Shown piece after piece: positions 7,449-17,382 of a stretch of DNA of 64,000 bases (position 1 is its first letter; every line of letters begins with the position of its first letter). A program made the translations under genes and the position numbers. This DNA comes from Empedobacter falsenii (GTDB lineage Bacteria; Bacteroidota; Bacteroidia; Flavobacteriales; Weeksellaceae), in NCBI RefSeq assembly GCF_019308355.1, contig NZ_JAAGKM010000003.1:95756-159755 (forward strand), written 5' to 3'. Below the pieces are notes generated by a model that saw nothing but the letters and a program-made list of their open reading frames with translations, searched no databases and was not told the origin of the DNA.

Positions 7449-8945
7449 TTAATATCCTGACGTTTGTGTCATATTAGGATTTCTATTTATTGTACCTTGA
7501 TCAATAGGCAATTGCCATTTATGACTAGTAGGTGTTAAAGTTTGTCCAACAGGAACGCTTCCACTTCCATCAGCATAAAAACCATTTCCTGATCTTTGAA
7601 TACCATTTTTATATTGCGCAGGTACATTTACATTTTGCAATCTTTTTAATGTAAACCATCTATCACCAGTTTCAAAAGCTAGTTCCTTACGTCTTTCCAG
7701 AATAATTGCATCAAATATAGCTACTCCTGTTTCCCCTCCTGCATAAGAAGAATATCTATTGTTTCTTAATTTATTTAATGTTACTAAAGCTCCTCCTTGA
7801 TCACCAGATAAATATTGTGCTTCAGCTAAATCTAAGATAGTCTCTTCAACTCTCAAATAACGTCCATTATTTACTCCTGGAATATTTGTAGCTTTATTTC
7901 CTGAAATATATTTATTAACAGCAATTGTAGACTTTCCGTTTGCATTAGCTGGACTAAATAATTTAACACTAGCCGACATTCTTTCAGGCTCTGTAGTTGG
8001 ATTAAATAACGCATAAAATCTTTTATCTACAGAATATTCCATATTAATATTAGCATCGCTTATTCCTTGACTATAGCTTACTCCAATTGCAGGATCATTT
8101 GTTAAAACAAAAGGAATTTCAAATAATACTCCATTACTATTTACACCTTTCCACATATTTAACAATTGGTCTTTAGCAACAGGATTAACCTTATTTACAA
8201 CAGGTTGTGCATACTCAATTACTTTAGTATAATTCCCTAAATATAAATAAGTTCTAGCTAACAACGCTTGTACAGTATTACTATTAATTCTATCAGTACC
8301 AGCAATTGCGTTTAAATTACTCAAAGCTTCAGTAAAATCTTTAAGTATTTTATCATATACTACTTTAACATTCTCTTCTCTACCTGGAGATTCAAAAGGT
8401 ATATATTTATCTACATATGGTATCCCTTGAGAACTTAAAGCATCTGCACTTTGAGTTGGTATTTTAGCATAAGTTCTTGCAACCTCTAAATGTACCAATG
8501 CTCTTAAAGCTAAAGCTTCACCCTTTATTTGACGTTTAAAATCTCCTTCTGGTAGATTATCTATTTTAGATAAAATTAAATTAGCTCGCATAATAATATT
8601 ATACGATGAATTATATTTTGAAGTTGGAGTCATATTTCCATCATACTCCCATTGAGTAGATGCTAATCTATTTGCCTGACGACCATTAGTATTAAATATT
8701 ACATCATCTGCTAATATATCTCCTAAAACATTTATATCTGAAGATCCGTTAGACGCTGCATAATACCCAGATTGTTTAAAACCTTGGTAAACTCCTAATA
8801 TAGCTCTTGTAAAATCAGTCGGAGTTTGATAAAAGTTATCTACAGCTATACCTGTAGGAGAATCTTGCATAATATCATCATCACTACAACTATTAAATGA
8901 TAACAATAACGACAAAGCTAAAAATGTTATTTTAATTTTTTTCAT
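7449..8945 (-). CDS. SusD/RagB-family outer-membrane nutrient-binding lipoprotein
   Basis: 498 residues. A lipoprotein signal ends at LLSFNSCSDDD, where Cys is lipidated and the following S-D-D-D resembles the Bacteroidota surface-export signal. The N-terminal SusD-like TPR region includes NFYQTPTDFTRAILGVYQGF and the RAxxYLYLGNY helices. The C-terminal RagB/SusD domain ends in the conserved ELAFETGDRWFTLKRL and WQLPIDQGTINRNPNM, typical of the family. It caps the SusC barrel and delivers glycan or peptide ligands. It lies nine bases downstream of susC. There is no glycoside hydrolase beside it, so the ligand is unknown. Confidence 0.95.
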   Translation of the reverse strand: MKKIKITFLALSLLLSFNSCSDDDIMQDSPTGIAVDNFYQTPTDFTRAILGVYQGFKQSGYYAASNGSSDINVLGDILADDVIFNTNGRQANRLASTQWEYDGNMTPTSKYNSSYNIIMRANLILSKIDNLPEGDFKRQIKGEALALRALVHLEVARTYAKIPTQSADALSSQGIPYVDKYIPFESPGREENVKVVYDKILKDFTEALSNLNAIAGTDRINSNTVQALLARTYLYLGNYTKVIEYAQPVVNKVNPVAKDQLLNMWKGVNSNGVLFEIPFVLTNDPAIGVSYSQGISDANINMEYSVDKRFYALFNPTTEPERMSASVKLFSPANANGKSTIAVNKYISGNKATNIPGVNNGRYLRVEETILDLAEAQYLSGDQGGALVTLNKLRNNRYSSYAGGETGVAIFDAIILERRKELAFETGDRWFTLKRLQNVNVPAQYKNGIQRSGNGFYADGSGSVPVGQTLTPTSHKWQLPIDQGTINRNPNMTQTSGY

Positions 8946-8954
8946 CTTTTTTTT

Positions 8955-11948
8955 TTAGAAATTAACATTTAAACCTAATGAATAAGTTCTTGTATTTGGA
9001 TATGAAAATAATGAATATGCGTTTGCAATAAATCCTGCATCACCAGGAACAGCATATCTACTACTTGCAGTACCAGCAATAGGATTACCATGGAATTTAG
9101 TCCATAAAGCCAAGTTTTGTATTTGAGTAAAAATTCTAACTCCTTTTAAACCAGTACCTTTTAATAATTCGTCAAACGTATATCCAAGAGATAAACTTCT
9201 AAAGTTTAAATAATCAGATTTCTCTAAGAATTGAGTCGAATATCTAAATCCAGCTGACGTTGGACGTTGAAATTCTGTTTGATCACCTGGATTTCTCCAA
9301 TAATCATTTGCTTGAACAGCTTTATTATTAGTTGTTGTAGGACTAGTTAATATTTGATAGGTGTTATTATAAGTATAACCTCCAGCACTAAAAACAAAAT
9401 CTGCATTTAAATCAAATCCATAAAACTTAGCATTCAATCCAAAACCTCCTGTTAAAGTAGGCATAGGAGATTTACCTGTCGCTATTGCATCTCCTGCATT
9501 ATAAGTTTCAGTAATATTCCCATCTAAATCATAGTATTGCGCATTACCATTATCTCTATTAATACCTGCAAATTTCACCATATAAAATTGATACGGAGAT
9601 CCTCCTTTTATATGTTTCATATCTTCAACAGTTCCAGAAACTATTAATTCGTCTAAACCATTTAAGTCATTTATTTTATACTTCATTTTTGTTAAAGTAC
9701 CATATATACTTAAACCATACTCTTTCTTATTAATAATGTCATAATTTAATTCAACCTCTACCCCACTAGAAACTAACTCTCCAGCATTAATAGTTGTTGT
9801 AAATGAACCTGTTTCTATTGGTAACTCTTTAGTAAATAAGAAATCTGTACGTGTATCTTTGAAATACGAAACGTTACCTGTTAATGATCTATTAAGCAAA
9901 GCAAAGTCTAATCCTACATTTAATTTCTTATTAATTTCCCATGTAGTATTAGGATTTGCAATATTTAAAGATGGAGCAGCAATCCCTTGATTATTATATG
10001 TTCCAGTCATAGACATTAAAGTCAAATTAGAATATCTTGCTAAACCTGAATCATCTCCTACTTCACCATAAGATGCTTTCAACATCAAACTATTAACAAA
10101 TTTATTAGATCTTAAAAAGTCTTCTTTTGCTATATCCCAAGCAACAGACGCTCCCCAAAAAGTTCCATATTTATTATCTAATCCAGCTAAAGAAGTTCCA
10201 TCTCTTCTTACATAACCATCAACAAAATATTTTCTTGCGTAGTCATAATTAATTGACCCTAAATACCCAAAACGAGTCACAGCCCATCTTGCAGTATTTG
10301 AAGACTGTAATTTAGTTGTAGCTAAACTTTGTACATCTTGATAATCATTTGGAAATCCTTGAGAACTTAAAGTCATAGAATAACTAGATTGATTAATATA
10401 CTCTGAAGCTATAGTTGCTCTAATATTATGTTTATTAAATGACTTTATATAACTAACCTCATTTCTCCAGTTATAATCAAGTCTATCAAGACTCTGATCA
10501 CTTTTCGATCCACCAGAACCTAAAATAGCCATTAAATTAGCAGATGGCGCTATAAAATTCTCATATTGAAGTCTTCTATATGTTGCTCCAAATGTTGTTC
10601 TAGCAAATAAATTTTTAGCTAATTCATATTCAAAAAATGCTGACCCATATAATCTGAACGTTCTAGTTTGATTTTTAGTATAATACATCTCATCTAATGC
10701 ATTATAACCCATAGCGTTTACAGATTGATTGAATGTAGGATCTCCATTAGCTTTATATATAACATTACCATTGTTATCTAATTTATAAACACTAGCATAT
10801 GGTCTATTTTGTAAAACACTATAAAAAGCATTTTGACCATTATTAATATCTCTAGGTTCATCTAATGTCTGATAAGATCCATTTACATTAATACCATATT
10901 TAGCTTTATCTGATAATTTAGACGAAATATTAAGTGTTCCAGTAATTCTATCTAAACCTTTGTAATAGTTAACAGCACCTGAATTTTTATCATAACCAAT
11001 TGAAAAAGATTGAGAATCTCCATCAATATTACTAGCCATATTAAAATAATGAGATGTTATTAAACCGTTCTTAAAGAATGAATCATTCCAATCTGTATCA
11101 ATCTTAGCTAACTGATCCATTTGAGCTTGTGTTCTAGCCACTCCACCTGCTACTCCTTTGATTGAGGATAAACCATTTTGATAATCTAATAATTGTCTTG
11201 AGTTCATTACATCCATATCATTTTGTTTCATCATCTCAGTAAAACCAATTCTTGATGAATATGAAAATGATTTAGAATTTTTCTTAGCTCCTTTAGTTTT
11301 GATTATAATAACTCCATTTGCACCTCTAGCACCATAAATAGCTAATTGTGAAGCATCCTTCAAAACAGTAACATCCTGAATATCTTGTGGATTTATAGTA
11401 TTCATATCTGTAACTGACATATAAGTACCATCAACTACAAATAATGGAGACTTATTACCTCCACCTAATCCCATAGCTCCACGGATTGTTACATTAGAAG
11501 TAGCTCCAGGCGCTCCATTCTGAGCTTGAGAAGTTAATCCCGAAACTTTACCACCTAACATTTGATCAACAGATAATGAAGGATTAAAGTTTTCTAAACT
11601 TTTACCAGATACAACTGTTTCTCCTGATTTAGAAGGAGAATCAAAAATACTTGTAATAACAACCTCTTCTAAAGCTGTTTCATCTGAATATTTTAAAGCT
11701 CCTAAATTTGTAGAAGTTACTTTAAATTCTTTTCCATTGATAATAATTGTATCACCAACTTTAGCATCGATGTTAAAATTTCCGTTCTCGTCAGTATATG
11801 CAACTTTATCAGTCCCTTTTACAGTTACCTCTACGTCTGACTCTGGAAAATTGTTAGCATCGTTAACTACACCCGTTACTTGAGCAAAAGCCACTGTTCC
11901 TAATCCTAGGAAAGCTAATAAGCCCAAAGATGTTAATCTTCTCCTCAT
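8955..11948 (-). CDS. SusC/RagA-family TonB-linked outer-membrane transporter
   Basis: 997 residues. A signal peptide (cleavage after VAFAQ) is followed by a short carboxypeptidase-like regulatory domain (VTGVVNDANNFPESDVEVTV), then the plug with VDQMLGGKVSGL, the SusC signature FVVDGTYM, and VLKDASQLAIYGARGANGVI. The rest is a 22-strand barrel ending in an aromatic residue (GLNVNF). It imports bulky ligands using TonB energy together with SusD. A poor promoter-like match (TTTG, 18 bases, TAGAGTTTTG) lies about 40 bases upstream of the ATG. The IS982 remnant starts 125 bases upstream of the start codon. Confidence 0.96.
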   Translation of the reverse strand: MRRRLTSLGLLAFLGLGTVAFAQVTGVVNDANNFPESDVEVTVKGTDKVAYTDENGNFNIDAKVGDTIIINGKEFKVTSTNLGALKYSDETALEEVVITSIFDSPSKSGETVVSGKSLENFNPSLSVDQMLGGKVSGLTSQAQNGAPGATSNVTIRGAMGLGGGNKSPLFVVDGTYMSVTDMNTINPQDIQDVTVLKDASQLAIYGARGANGVIIIKTKGAKKNSKSFSYSSRIGFTEMMKQNDMDVMNSRQLLDYQNGLSSIKGVAGGVARTQAQMDQLAKIDTDWNDSFFKNGLITSHYFNMASNIDGDSQSFSIGYDKNSGAVNYYKGLDRITGTLNISSKLSDKAKYGINVNGSYQTLDEPRDINNGQNAFYSVLQNRPYASVYKLDNNGNVIYKANGDPTFNQSVNAMGYNALDEMYYTKNQTRTFRLYGSAFFEYELAKNLFARTTFGATYRRLQYENFIAPSANLMAILGSGGSKSDQSLDRLDYNWRNEVSYIKSFNKHNIRATIASEYINQSSYSMTLSSQGFPNDYQDVQSLATTKLQSSNTARWAVTRFGYLGSINYDYARKYFVDGYVRRDGTSLAGLDNKYGTFWGASVAWDIAKEDFLRSNKFVNSLMLKASYGEVGDDSGLARYSNLTLMSMTGTYNNQGIAAPSLNIANPNTTWEINKKLNVGLDFALLNRSLTGNVSYFKDTRTDFLFTKELPIETGSFTTTINAGELVSSGVEVELNYDIINKKEYGLSIYGTLTKMKYKINDLNGLDELIVSGTVEDMKHIKGGSPYQFYMVKFAGINRDNGNAQYYDLDGNITETYNAGDAIATGKSPMPTLTGGFGLNAKFYGFDLNADFVFSAGGYTYNNTYQILTSPTTTNNKAVQANDYWRNPGDQTEFQRPTSAGFRYSTQFLEKSDYLNFRSLSLGYTFDELLKGTGLKGVRIFTQIQNLALWTKFHGNPIAGTASSRYAVPGDAGFIANAYSLFSYPNTRTYSLGLNVNF

Positions 11949-12072
11949 AGTTTTAATATTTTATAACATTTTAGACAAAACTCTAACTTTTTTTTAAGAT
12001 TTCCAAAAAGTTAAGTATTTTTTTTTATTATCAACATCTTTAAAGAAATAACTTTACATTATTATATTCAGT

Positions 12073-12725
12073 ACCCGTTGTGCATTTTAAATAATTTGAG
12101 TTTTTTGATTATTAATATTTCGATTTAAGTGTATTTTAATAATGTACTGATTCAATGTTAGTGCAGTAATTTTAGCTAGAATTCTGGTTTTAAACCCCTC
12201 AAAAGTCTTTGCATAATTGCGTCTAATCATAAACTGATCACATAGTTGAGAAAATAAAGTTTCAATTCTTTTTCGATACTTTTTAAATGGATAAAACTGA
12301 GGTTTGTAATCTTTTTGATTGGATCTTTTCGGTGTTTCTAATCGAATATGAACTTCATTAAATAAGTCAATTTGAATTGTTTGTGACAAATAACCTTTAT
12401 CCCCAAGTAGCACTCAATCTGATAGTTGAGATTTTATATCTTTCAAAAAATGAATATCATGAACAGATGCGGGACTGATATCAATACTCTGGAAAACAAC
12501 ATTTAAAGAACAAATAGCATGAAGTTTATAGCCATAAAAAGTCATTTGCTGAGAAGCACAAAAACCTCTATTTGGTGCACTGTACTGATGTTCTTTGCAA
12601 AATTTAGAGTGATTAATTCTTGCTATTTTACACACCTCCAATGGTATACTATCAAGTTAAATTAATTTACTTATTTTCAATTTAATGAACAACTTTATTA
12701 TTTTCAATCAAAATGCACAACGGGT
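12073..12725 (-). mobile_element. Internally deleted IS982-family element
   Basis: Perfect 16-base terminal inverted repeats ACCCGTTGTGCATTTT (12073-12088) and its complement (12710-12725) bound a 653-base element. IS982 elements are normally about 1 kb with a transposase near 300 residues; here the part before the first catalytic Asp is missing. No convincing target-site duplication is seen beyond a two-base GT on either side. With both ends intact it could still be moved by a full-length relative elsewhere in the genome. Confidence 0.85.
12087..12656 (-). pseudogene. IS982-family transposase fragment
   Basis: The reading frame begins at the first catalytic motif (Asp of D-S-I-P-L-E-V-C, codon at 12653-12651), runs through CKIARINHSKFCKEHQ and FYGYKLHAICS, and hits an in-frame TGA at 12414-12416. 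It continues in the same frame with VLLGDKGYLSQ, which carries a catalytic Asp, and ends after the C-terminal YRKRIETLFSQLCDQF region. About 190 residues remain of roughly 300. The N-terminal half is deleted, so it is not functional. The TGA could have come from CGA (Arg) by one transition. Confidence 0.85.
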
Positions 12726-13060
12726 GTCTTATATCTTTTCTTACTACGGAAGTTTTGTTAGGATATCCAATTCTCTTCATAGTCTTATTTTTATAAAATA
12801 GGGTAACAAATCTGAACACTATTTTCTATAGAAAAAACGAATGATACATAATTAACATTTTATCCAAATAAGACATACATTGCTTTATTTTTATCAATTA
12901 TCCATTATTAAATGATTAATAAATCTTTTTTTTATTTTTTTTTATAAAATTAAAATCGATACTCATTAACAGATAATTTTTATTTGAATTTTATACATTT
13001 CAGAATGTGAAATCACGTTAAAAAATGAAGAATATTTAGGAATTTATTAACCTAATAAAA
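12726..13060 (-). other. Gene-free stretch beside the IS, with a possible gene stub
   Basis: Very AT-rich, with no complete gene. On the minus strand an ATG at 12780 opens 18 codons (MKRIGYPNKTSVVRKDIR) that run straight into the IS end. This could be the start of a gene cut by the insertion, or chance. A near-promoter CAGATTTG on the minus strand lies about 30 bases before that ATG. Nothing else recognised. Confidence 0.25.
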
Positions 13061-13061
13061 A

Positions 13062-13089
13062 CAAAAAAAGGCAACCAATTGGTTGCCTT
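13062..13089 (-). terminator. Terminator after the DUF5689 gene
   Basis: Stem AAGGCAACC / GGTTGCCTT (13068-13076 and 13081-13089) with centre AATT. A seven-base T-run follows on the minus strand. Confidence 0.8.
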
Positions 13090-13116
13090 AGATATTATAG
13101 TATTGAAACTGATTAA

Positions 13117-14520
13117 TTAGTCAATTTTGATATTATCGATAACTAAATCATATGCCGATTTTGATCCTACTTTTAATGCAAAAACATCTTTACCTGATGT
13201 TTTCATTAAATCAACTCCTGTTAGATCAAGTGTAACTAAAACCCATTCTCCTTTCGTGTCAATAGTTCCTGTATAACTATTTGTACCATTATTACTACTA
13301 TTTAAAGCAGCTTTTGTTAAAGTTACAGAAGAAGATAAATCTCCTACGTTGTACACATCATAACCTCCTGCAGCTCTATAAACATTTAAAGACAATGATT
13401 TTGCAGATGTACCTTTCACATAGAATGTAATTTTTTTAGAAGTTGAAGCTGGAGTTAACGTATTAATCGCTGTAAAGACGTAATCATTAGCATCTGGAGT
13501 TCCTTTTATTTGTAATCCATTACTATTATCTCTTCCTAATCCAACTCCACTTGTAGCATAACCTTTTAATCCGAATGATGTATTAATAGAAGCTAAAAAG
13601 TCTGCCCAAACATTAAAATCAGAACCTTTGAACAATAAATTTGCTGCTTCGGAATTATTGCCTCCACCTGGATTTTGGCCTCCACCTACATCAAAACGAG
13701 GTTGATCGAATTTTACATCTTTTGTATCACGGATAAATAATTGGTAAGTTGAATTGTAAATACTAACAACTACAGTAATCTCTCCACTACCTTTAGGTAA
13801 TTCTTCATTGTACCATTTAGCATATCCAGAATTACGTAAGGCAACTGTTTTACCTGTTTTATCTACTAATACACGATTAACAGTTGTAGCTTCCACTCCA
13901 TAAGTTTTATCTGTATCTGGAGATTGAAACTGAATATTTTTTATTGTTACCAATGTATTCAAATTCCCAGCATTTAAAGCTTCCGACAAACTATTAAATA
14001 CTTTTGGAGTAATTGTTTTTACAGGGTCACATGTTTTGATCATATATTTCTTCATATTTATAGAAGGTATACGACCAACTGCATATTGTGGGTCAACAGA
14101 TCCTATTTTCATAATTCCTCTATCTTTCGCTACAACTAAACCTTTCAATCTAATTTGGATTCTCGCTCCTAAAGGATAGCTTGTATATAGATTAGATCCA
14201 TCAATTTCAATCTGGATTCCTGTTGTTGGGTTTTCTACTTTATCTTGTAATGAAATTGTTTTATAAAAATTTCCTGTTTCGTCACTTGAAATTACATAAG
14301 CATCCATTACAAGATCTTCTGCTACTGCTCCATTTGAGTCAAGTTTTAATTGTCCTGAAGTTACTTTAGTTGTTAAATCAGCTATTGTAATATTTGCTGT
14401 TAATTTATCAGCACAATCGATTGGCGGAGTTGAATAATCATCATCTTGTACACAAGATTGAGTTATAAATAAGCCTAAGCTCAAAAGACTTGCTATTGTT
14501 AATTTTGATATTGTATTCAT
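13117..14520 (-). CDS. DUF5689-domain surface lipoprotein with C-terminal beta-sandwich
   Basis: 467 residues. The lipoprotein signal ends at FITQSC and is followed by VQDDD, a Bacteroidota surface-export-like acidic tail. Residues about 40-270 form the DUF5689 region (ITIADLTTKVTSGQLKL, DAYVISSDETGNFYKTISLQ, GARIQIRLKGLVVAKDRG), an OB-fold-like module. Residues about 290-467 form a second beta-sandwich resembling a carbohydrate- or ligand-binding jellyroll, ending VIDNIKID. It lies 26 bases downstream of the TonB receptor gene, so it is probably the surface partner of that receptor. The ligand is unknown. Confidence 0.85.
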   Translation of the reverse strand: MNTISKLTIASLLSLGLFITQSCVQDDDYSTPPIDCADKLTANITIADLTTKVTSGQLKLDSNGAVAEDLVMDAYVISSDETGNFYKTISLQDKVENPTTGIQIEIDGSNLYTSYPLGARIQIRLKGLVVAKDRGIMKIGSVDPQYAVGRIPSINMKKYMIKTCDPVKTITPKVFNSLSEALNAGNLNTLVTIKNIQFQSPDTDKTYGVEATTVNRVLVDKTGKTVALRNSGYAKWYNEELPKGSGEITVVVSIYNSTYQLFIRDTKDVKFDQPRFDVGGGQNPGGGNNSEAANLLFKGSDFNVWADFLASINTSFGLKGYATSGVGLGRDNSNGLQIKGTPDANDYVFTAINTLTPASTSKKITFYVKGTSAKSLSLNVYRAAGGYDVYNVGDLSSSVTLTKAALNSSNNGTNSYTGTIDTKGEWVLVTLDLTGVDLMKTSGKDVFALKVGSKSAYDLVIDNIKID

Positions 14521-14546
14521 TTTAAATTGTATTCGTTGTTAATAAA

Positions 14547-17291
14547 TTAAAATCTGAAATAAATGTTCGCGAAATAAGTTGTTCCCATTCCATAAAACAT
14601 CTTTGGACCAAATAAAGTTCTATAATTTGTATCGATCGCTTTCTCGTAGTTACCAATTCTTAATTGCTCAAAACCTCCAGTAACGTAGTTTTTATTATTC
14701 AACACGTTATTAATAGTTCCTGAAATACCTGCAGAATATTTCCCTATACGAAATGTTTTTCCCATGTTAATATTTAACATGATTTCGTTACTTAACTTTT
14801 CTTGTTTTAAAATCTTTTTTAAATCTTCATTGTTTACGTCTAATAATTCTCCTCCTTCAGCCTCACTTTTTGTAAAAAAGTTTACAGTTCTTCTATATGC
14901 GGCTGGATCAATATAATTGTTAGCTAATAAGTTTCCTGAAGCTCCAATCCACCAGAATTTAGGATCACGGTACTCTGCACTTAAAGAGAAACCAGATTGT
15001 GGTCCGCTTCCTACTTTATAATTATGAAGATAAGCAGTTCCGAAGTTTTGGTAAGGAACTCCAATGTTTCCAGGTTTCACATAATCATCAGAATATAAAT
15101 TATAGTTTGGATTATCTTTATATAAATATTGACCGATAGAAGCTACAGCTGAAAGAGTTAAAACAGGTAAAACCTGAGCTTCAATTGCTAATTCTGTTCC
15201 TAAATATTCTTTTCCAACACCTGTCATTACTTCTGTAACGAACACTTGATCATTTGCTCCGTCGATATAACCAAAAGCTTTTTCAATTTCGTCTTTTGTT
15301 CTTGTATAAAATGCCGTAGCACGCGCTTTAATACGTGGAGCTCTTAAAATATATGATAAATCACTTGAGAATATTTTTGCACTTTTTACTCCATCAACAG
15401 TTACATTCGTTACACGAGCATTTGGAAAAATCTCATCAGAAGTTGGTGCTTCTGTTTGGTACATAACATTTGCCTGAATAAAATTACGACCATCTAATTT
15501 TACTAAGAAATTAGATTTCACTCCAAAATCTAAGAAATCGTAAGTTTTACTTTTTCCATAAGAATTAGTCTGATAAGATTCGTGCATCCATTTACCATCA
15601 CGATAAAATTTCGTCAAAGCAGCTTTCATTCCAATTGTTACATCTAAAAATTTTCCTTTTATTTTAGATTGAGCGAATAAATCTGCATAATCACGATTAA
15701 TTTCATAATTATACCCTTGACGCTGCCCTTTTGTTGGCTGATAGTCAGGGTCTAAAATGTTAAATCTAGCATGAGTAAAGTTATCTTTATTCTCAACATA
15801 TTGTCCACCTAATAAATCTTGTATTTCACGATATAATTGAGATTTCGTATTTTGATAAGAAGCTGCAATTGTCAAATCTATATTAGGCGCTAACTCTGTC
15901 TGAAAATTCGTATAAGCAGTTGCTGTTTTATCTTCGTTAACATCTGCAGTCAACCAATAAACAGATCTCCCAGCATTGTTAATATTAGCTTCATATAAAC
16001 TTGTCCAATCTATTTGAGAAATTTGGCCACTTCTCCATAATTCAGTTTGATTGTTTATAGCACTTTGACTTGCTCCACTATATGCAAAATAAGATGGTAA
16101 ATTACGATAGTAAACTGGAGAAGGATTATTTCCTGCAAACCAATCTAAACGAGAACTACTTTCTTTACCAAATTGATAAGAAACTGTTGTTGTTAATTTT
16201 GATTTATTGTTAATATTCCAATGATGCGTCAACATATTAATAGGCTCGAATGTTTTCTTTACACGCTCATTACGTTTTTCACCATCTTGCCATCCCCAAT
16301 AAGAATTGTAATAAATCCCCATCATATCCACAACTTCTTGTGTATTAGGTGAACCTGTAGAACGACGAGTTGGCGCACCAAAACTTGTAAAGTTTAAAGT
16401 ATGTTTTTCATTAAACTTTTTCTCAACTCCTAAGTAGTAAGCGTATGCATCATAAAAAGTACCTTCTATAATACCTTCTTCTGCCCAACGTCTACTTCCA
16501 GAAACCATAAACGCCCAACCATTATCCATCAATCCCGTATTATATGTAGCCATTACACGGTTTCTGTATGAACGATTTGTACTAGAATAAGCCAAACTTA
16601 CTCCCTTACGCATTGTTGAAGGACGAGTATCAAAATTTGTAACTCCACCTAAATCACCAAAAGCATAATTAGAAGGTTCAATTCCGTATGTTAACTCATC
16701 TGGACGACGAGTTACATCATTCAAACCTCCCCAGTTATTAAAAGTTGCACGACCATTATCCATTTTGTTCATACGAACTCCATTAAATAATACGTCATTA
16801 TATTTGTTATCTAAACCTCTTGGTTTAAACCAATACGAACCTAATTCGTACGCAGAAACGCGAGCAAAAACATCGCGAGAAGATTGTAAAAGTCCTGAAT
16901 TTGAAGCTGTCGAACTTTCATCATCAGATAATTCATCATCTGTTAATGTAATAATTCCAACTTCTGCTGTATTTGGATTAAATGTTAATTTAATATCACC
17001 TAAGTCAAGCTCTTTTTGTCCTGCTACAGTGATTTCTTTTTCATATGGGTCGTAGCCCACGCCATAAACTTGTAATTTGTATGTTCCATCCGGAATATCT
17101 ACAAACTGAAAATAACCTATACGATCGGTGATAGCAGCATCGCTTACTGCTCCTCCGTCCAAACGTACAGTGAGGTTATAAACCTCTTCACCTGTAGCAG
17201 CATTTTTTGCTACCCCAGTAACCTTTGTTTGCGCCTGCGCCATAGCGACAGTTGCAGCAAAGACTGAAAGACTTAACAATAATTTGTTCAT
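14547..17291 (-). CDS. TonB-dependent receptor with carboxypeptidase-like regulatory domain
   Basis: 914 residues. A signal peptide (cleavage near AMAQAQ) is followed by a CarboxypepD_reg domain (TKVTGVAKNAATGEEVYNLT to about residue 105), an acidic linker (LTDDELSDDESS), a plug region containing YWFKPRGLDNKYNDVLFNG, and a long beta-barrel ending GTTYFANIYFRF with the terminal Phe of outer-membrane barrels. It imports a ligand by TonB energy. The DUF5689 lipoprotein lies just downstream, and a secreted nuclease is divergently transcribed 91 bases away. Confidence 0.93.
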   Translation of the reverse strand: MNKLLLSLSVFAATVAMAQAQTKVTGVAKNAATGEEVYNLTVRLDGGAVSDAAITDRIGYFQFVDIPDGTYKLQVYGVGYDPYEKEITVAGQKELDLGDIKLTFNPNTAEVGIITLTDDELSDDESSTASNSGLLQSSRDVFARVSAYELGSYWFKPRGLDNKYNDVLFNGVRMNKMDNGRATFNNWGGLNDVTRRPDELTYGIEPSNYAFGDLGGVTNFDTRPSTMRKGVSLAYSSTNRSYRNRVMATYNTGLMDNGWAFMVSGSRRWAEEGIIEGTFYDAYAYYLGVEKKFNEKHTLNFTSFGAPTRRSTGSPNTQEVVDMMGIYYNSYWGWQDGEKRNERVKKTFEPINMLTHHWNINNKSKLTTTVSYQFGKESSSRLDWFAGNNPSPVYYRNLPSYFAYSGASQSAINNQTELWRSGQISQIDWTSLYEANINNAGRSVYWLTADVNEDKTATAYTNFQTELAPNIDLTIAASYQNTKSQLYREIQDLLGGQYVENKDNFTHARFNILDPDYQPTKGQRQGYNYEINRDYADLFAQSKIKGKFLDVTIGMKAALTKFYRDGKWMHESYQTNSYGKSKTYDFLDFGVKSNFLVKLDGRNFIQANVMYQTEAPTSDEIFPNARVTNVTVDGVKSAKIFSSDLSYILRAPRIKARATAFYTRTKDEIEKAFGYIDGANDQVFVTEVMTGVGKEYLGTELAIEAQVLPVLTLSAVASIGQYLYKDNPNYNLYSDDYVKPGNIGVPYQNFGTAYLHNYKVGSGPQSGFSLSAEYRDPKFWWIGASGNLLANNYIDPAAYRRTVNFFTKSEAEGGELLDVNNEDLKKILKQEKLSNEIMLNINMGKTFRIGKYSAGISGTINNVLNNKNYVTGGFEQLRIGNYEKAIDTNYRTLFGPKMFYGMGTTYFANIYFRF

Positions 17292-17352
17292 TCAAACGAA
17301 TTTTTATTTATAAATTAGCTCTCTATTTCCTTCATCAGAAAAAATAGGACAA

Positions 17353-17360
17353 CAAATTTA
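17353..17360 (-). promoter_or_regulatory. -7 element for the TonB receptor/DUF5689 operon
   Basis: TAAATTTG on the minus strand in the 91-base divergent intergenic region, 61 bases before the receptor ATG. A weak TATG stands at the -33 position 19 bases upstream. Confidence 0.5.
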
Positions 17361-17382
17361 GTAAATTCATAATTAATAACAT

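Noticed and set aside
7449..11948. Polysaccharide utilisation locus
   Set aside because: SusC and SusD are present, but no glycoside hydrolase, sulfatase, or sigma/anti-sigma gene is beside them, so the substrate type cannot be claimed.
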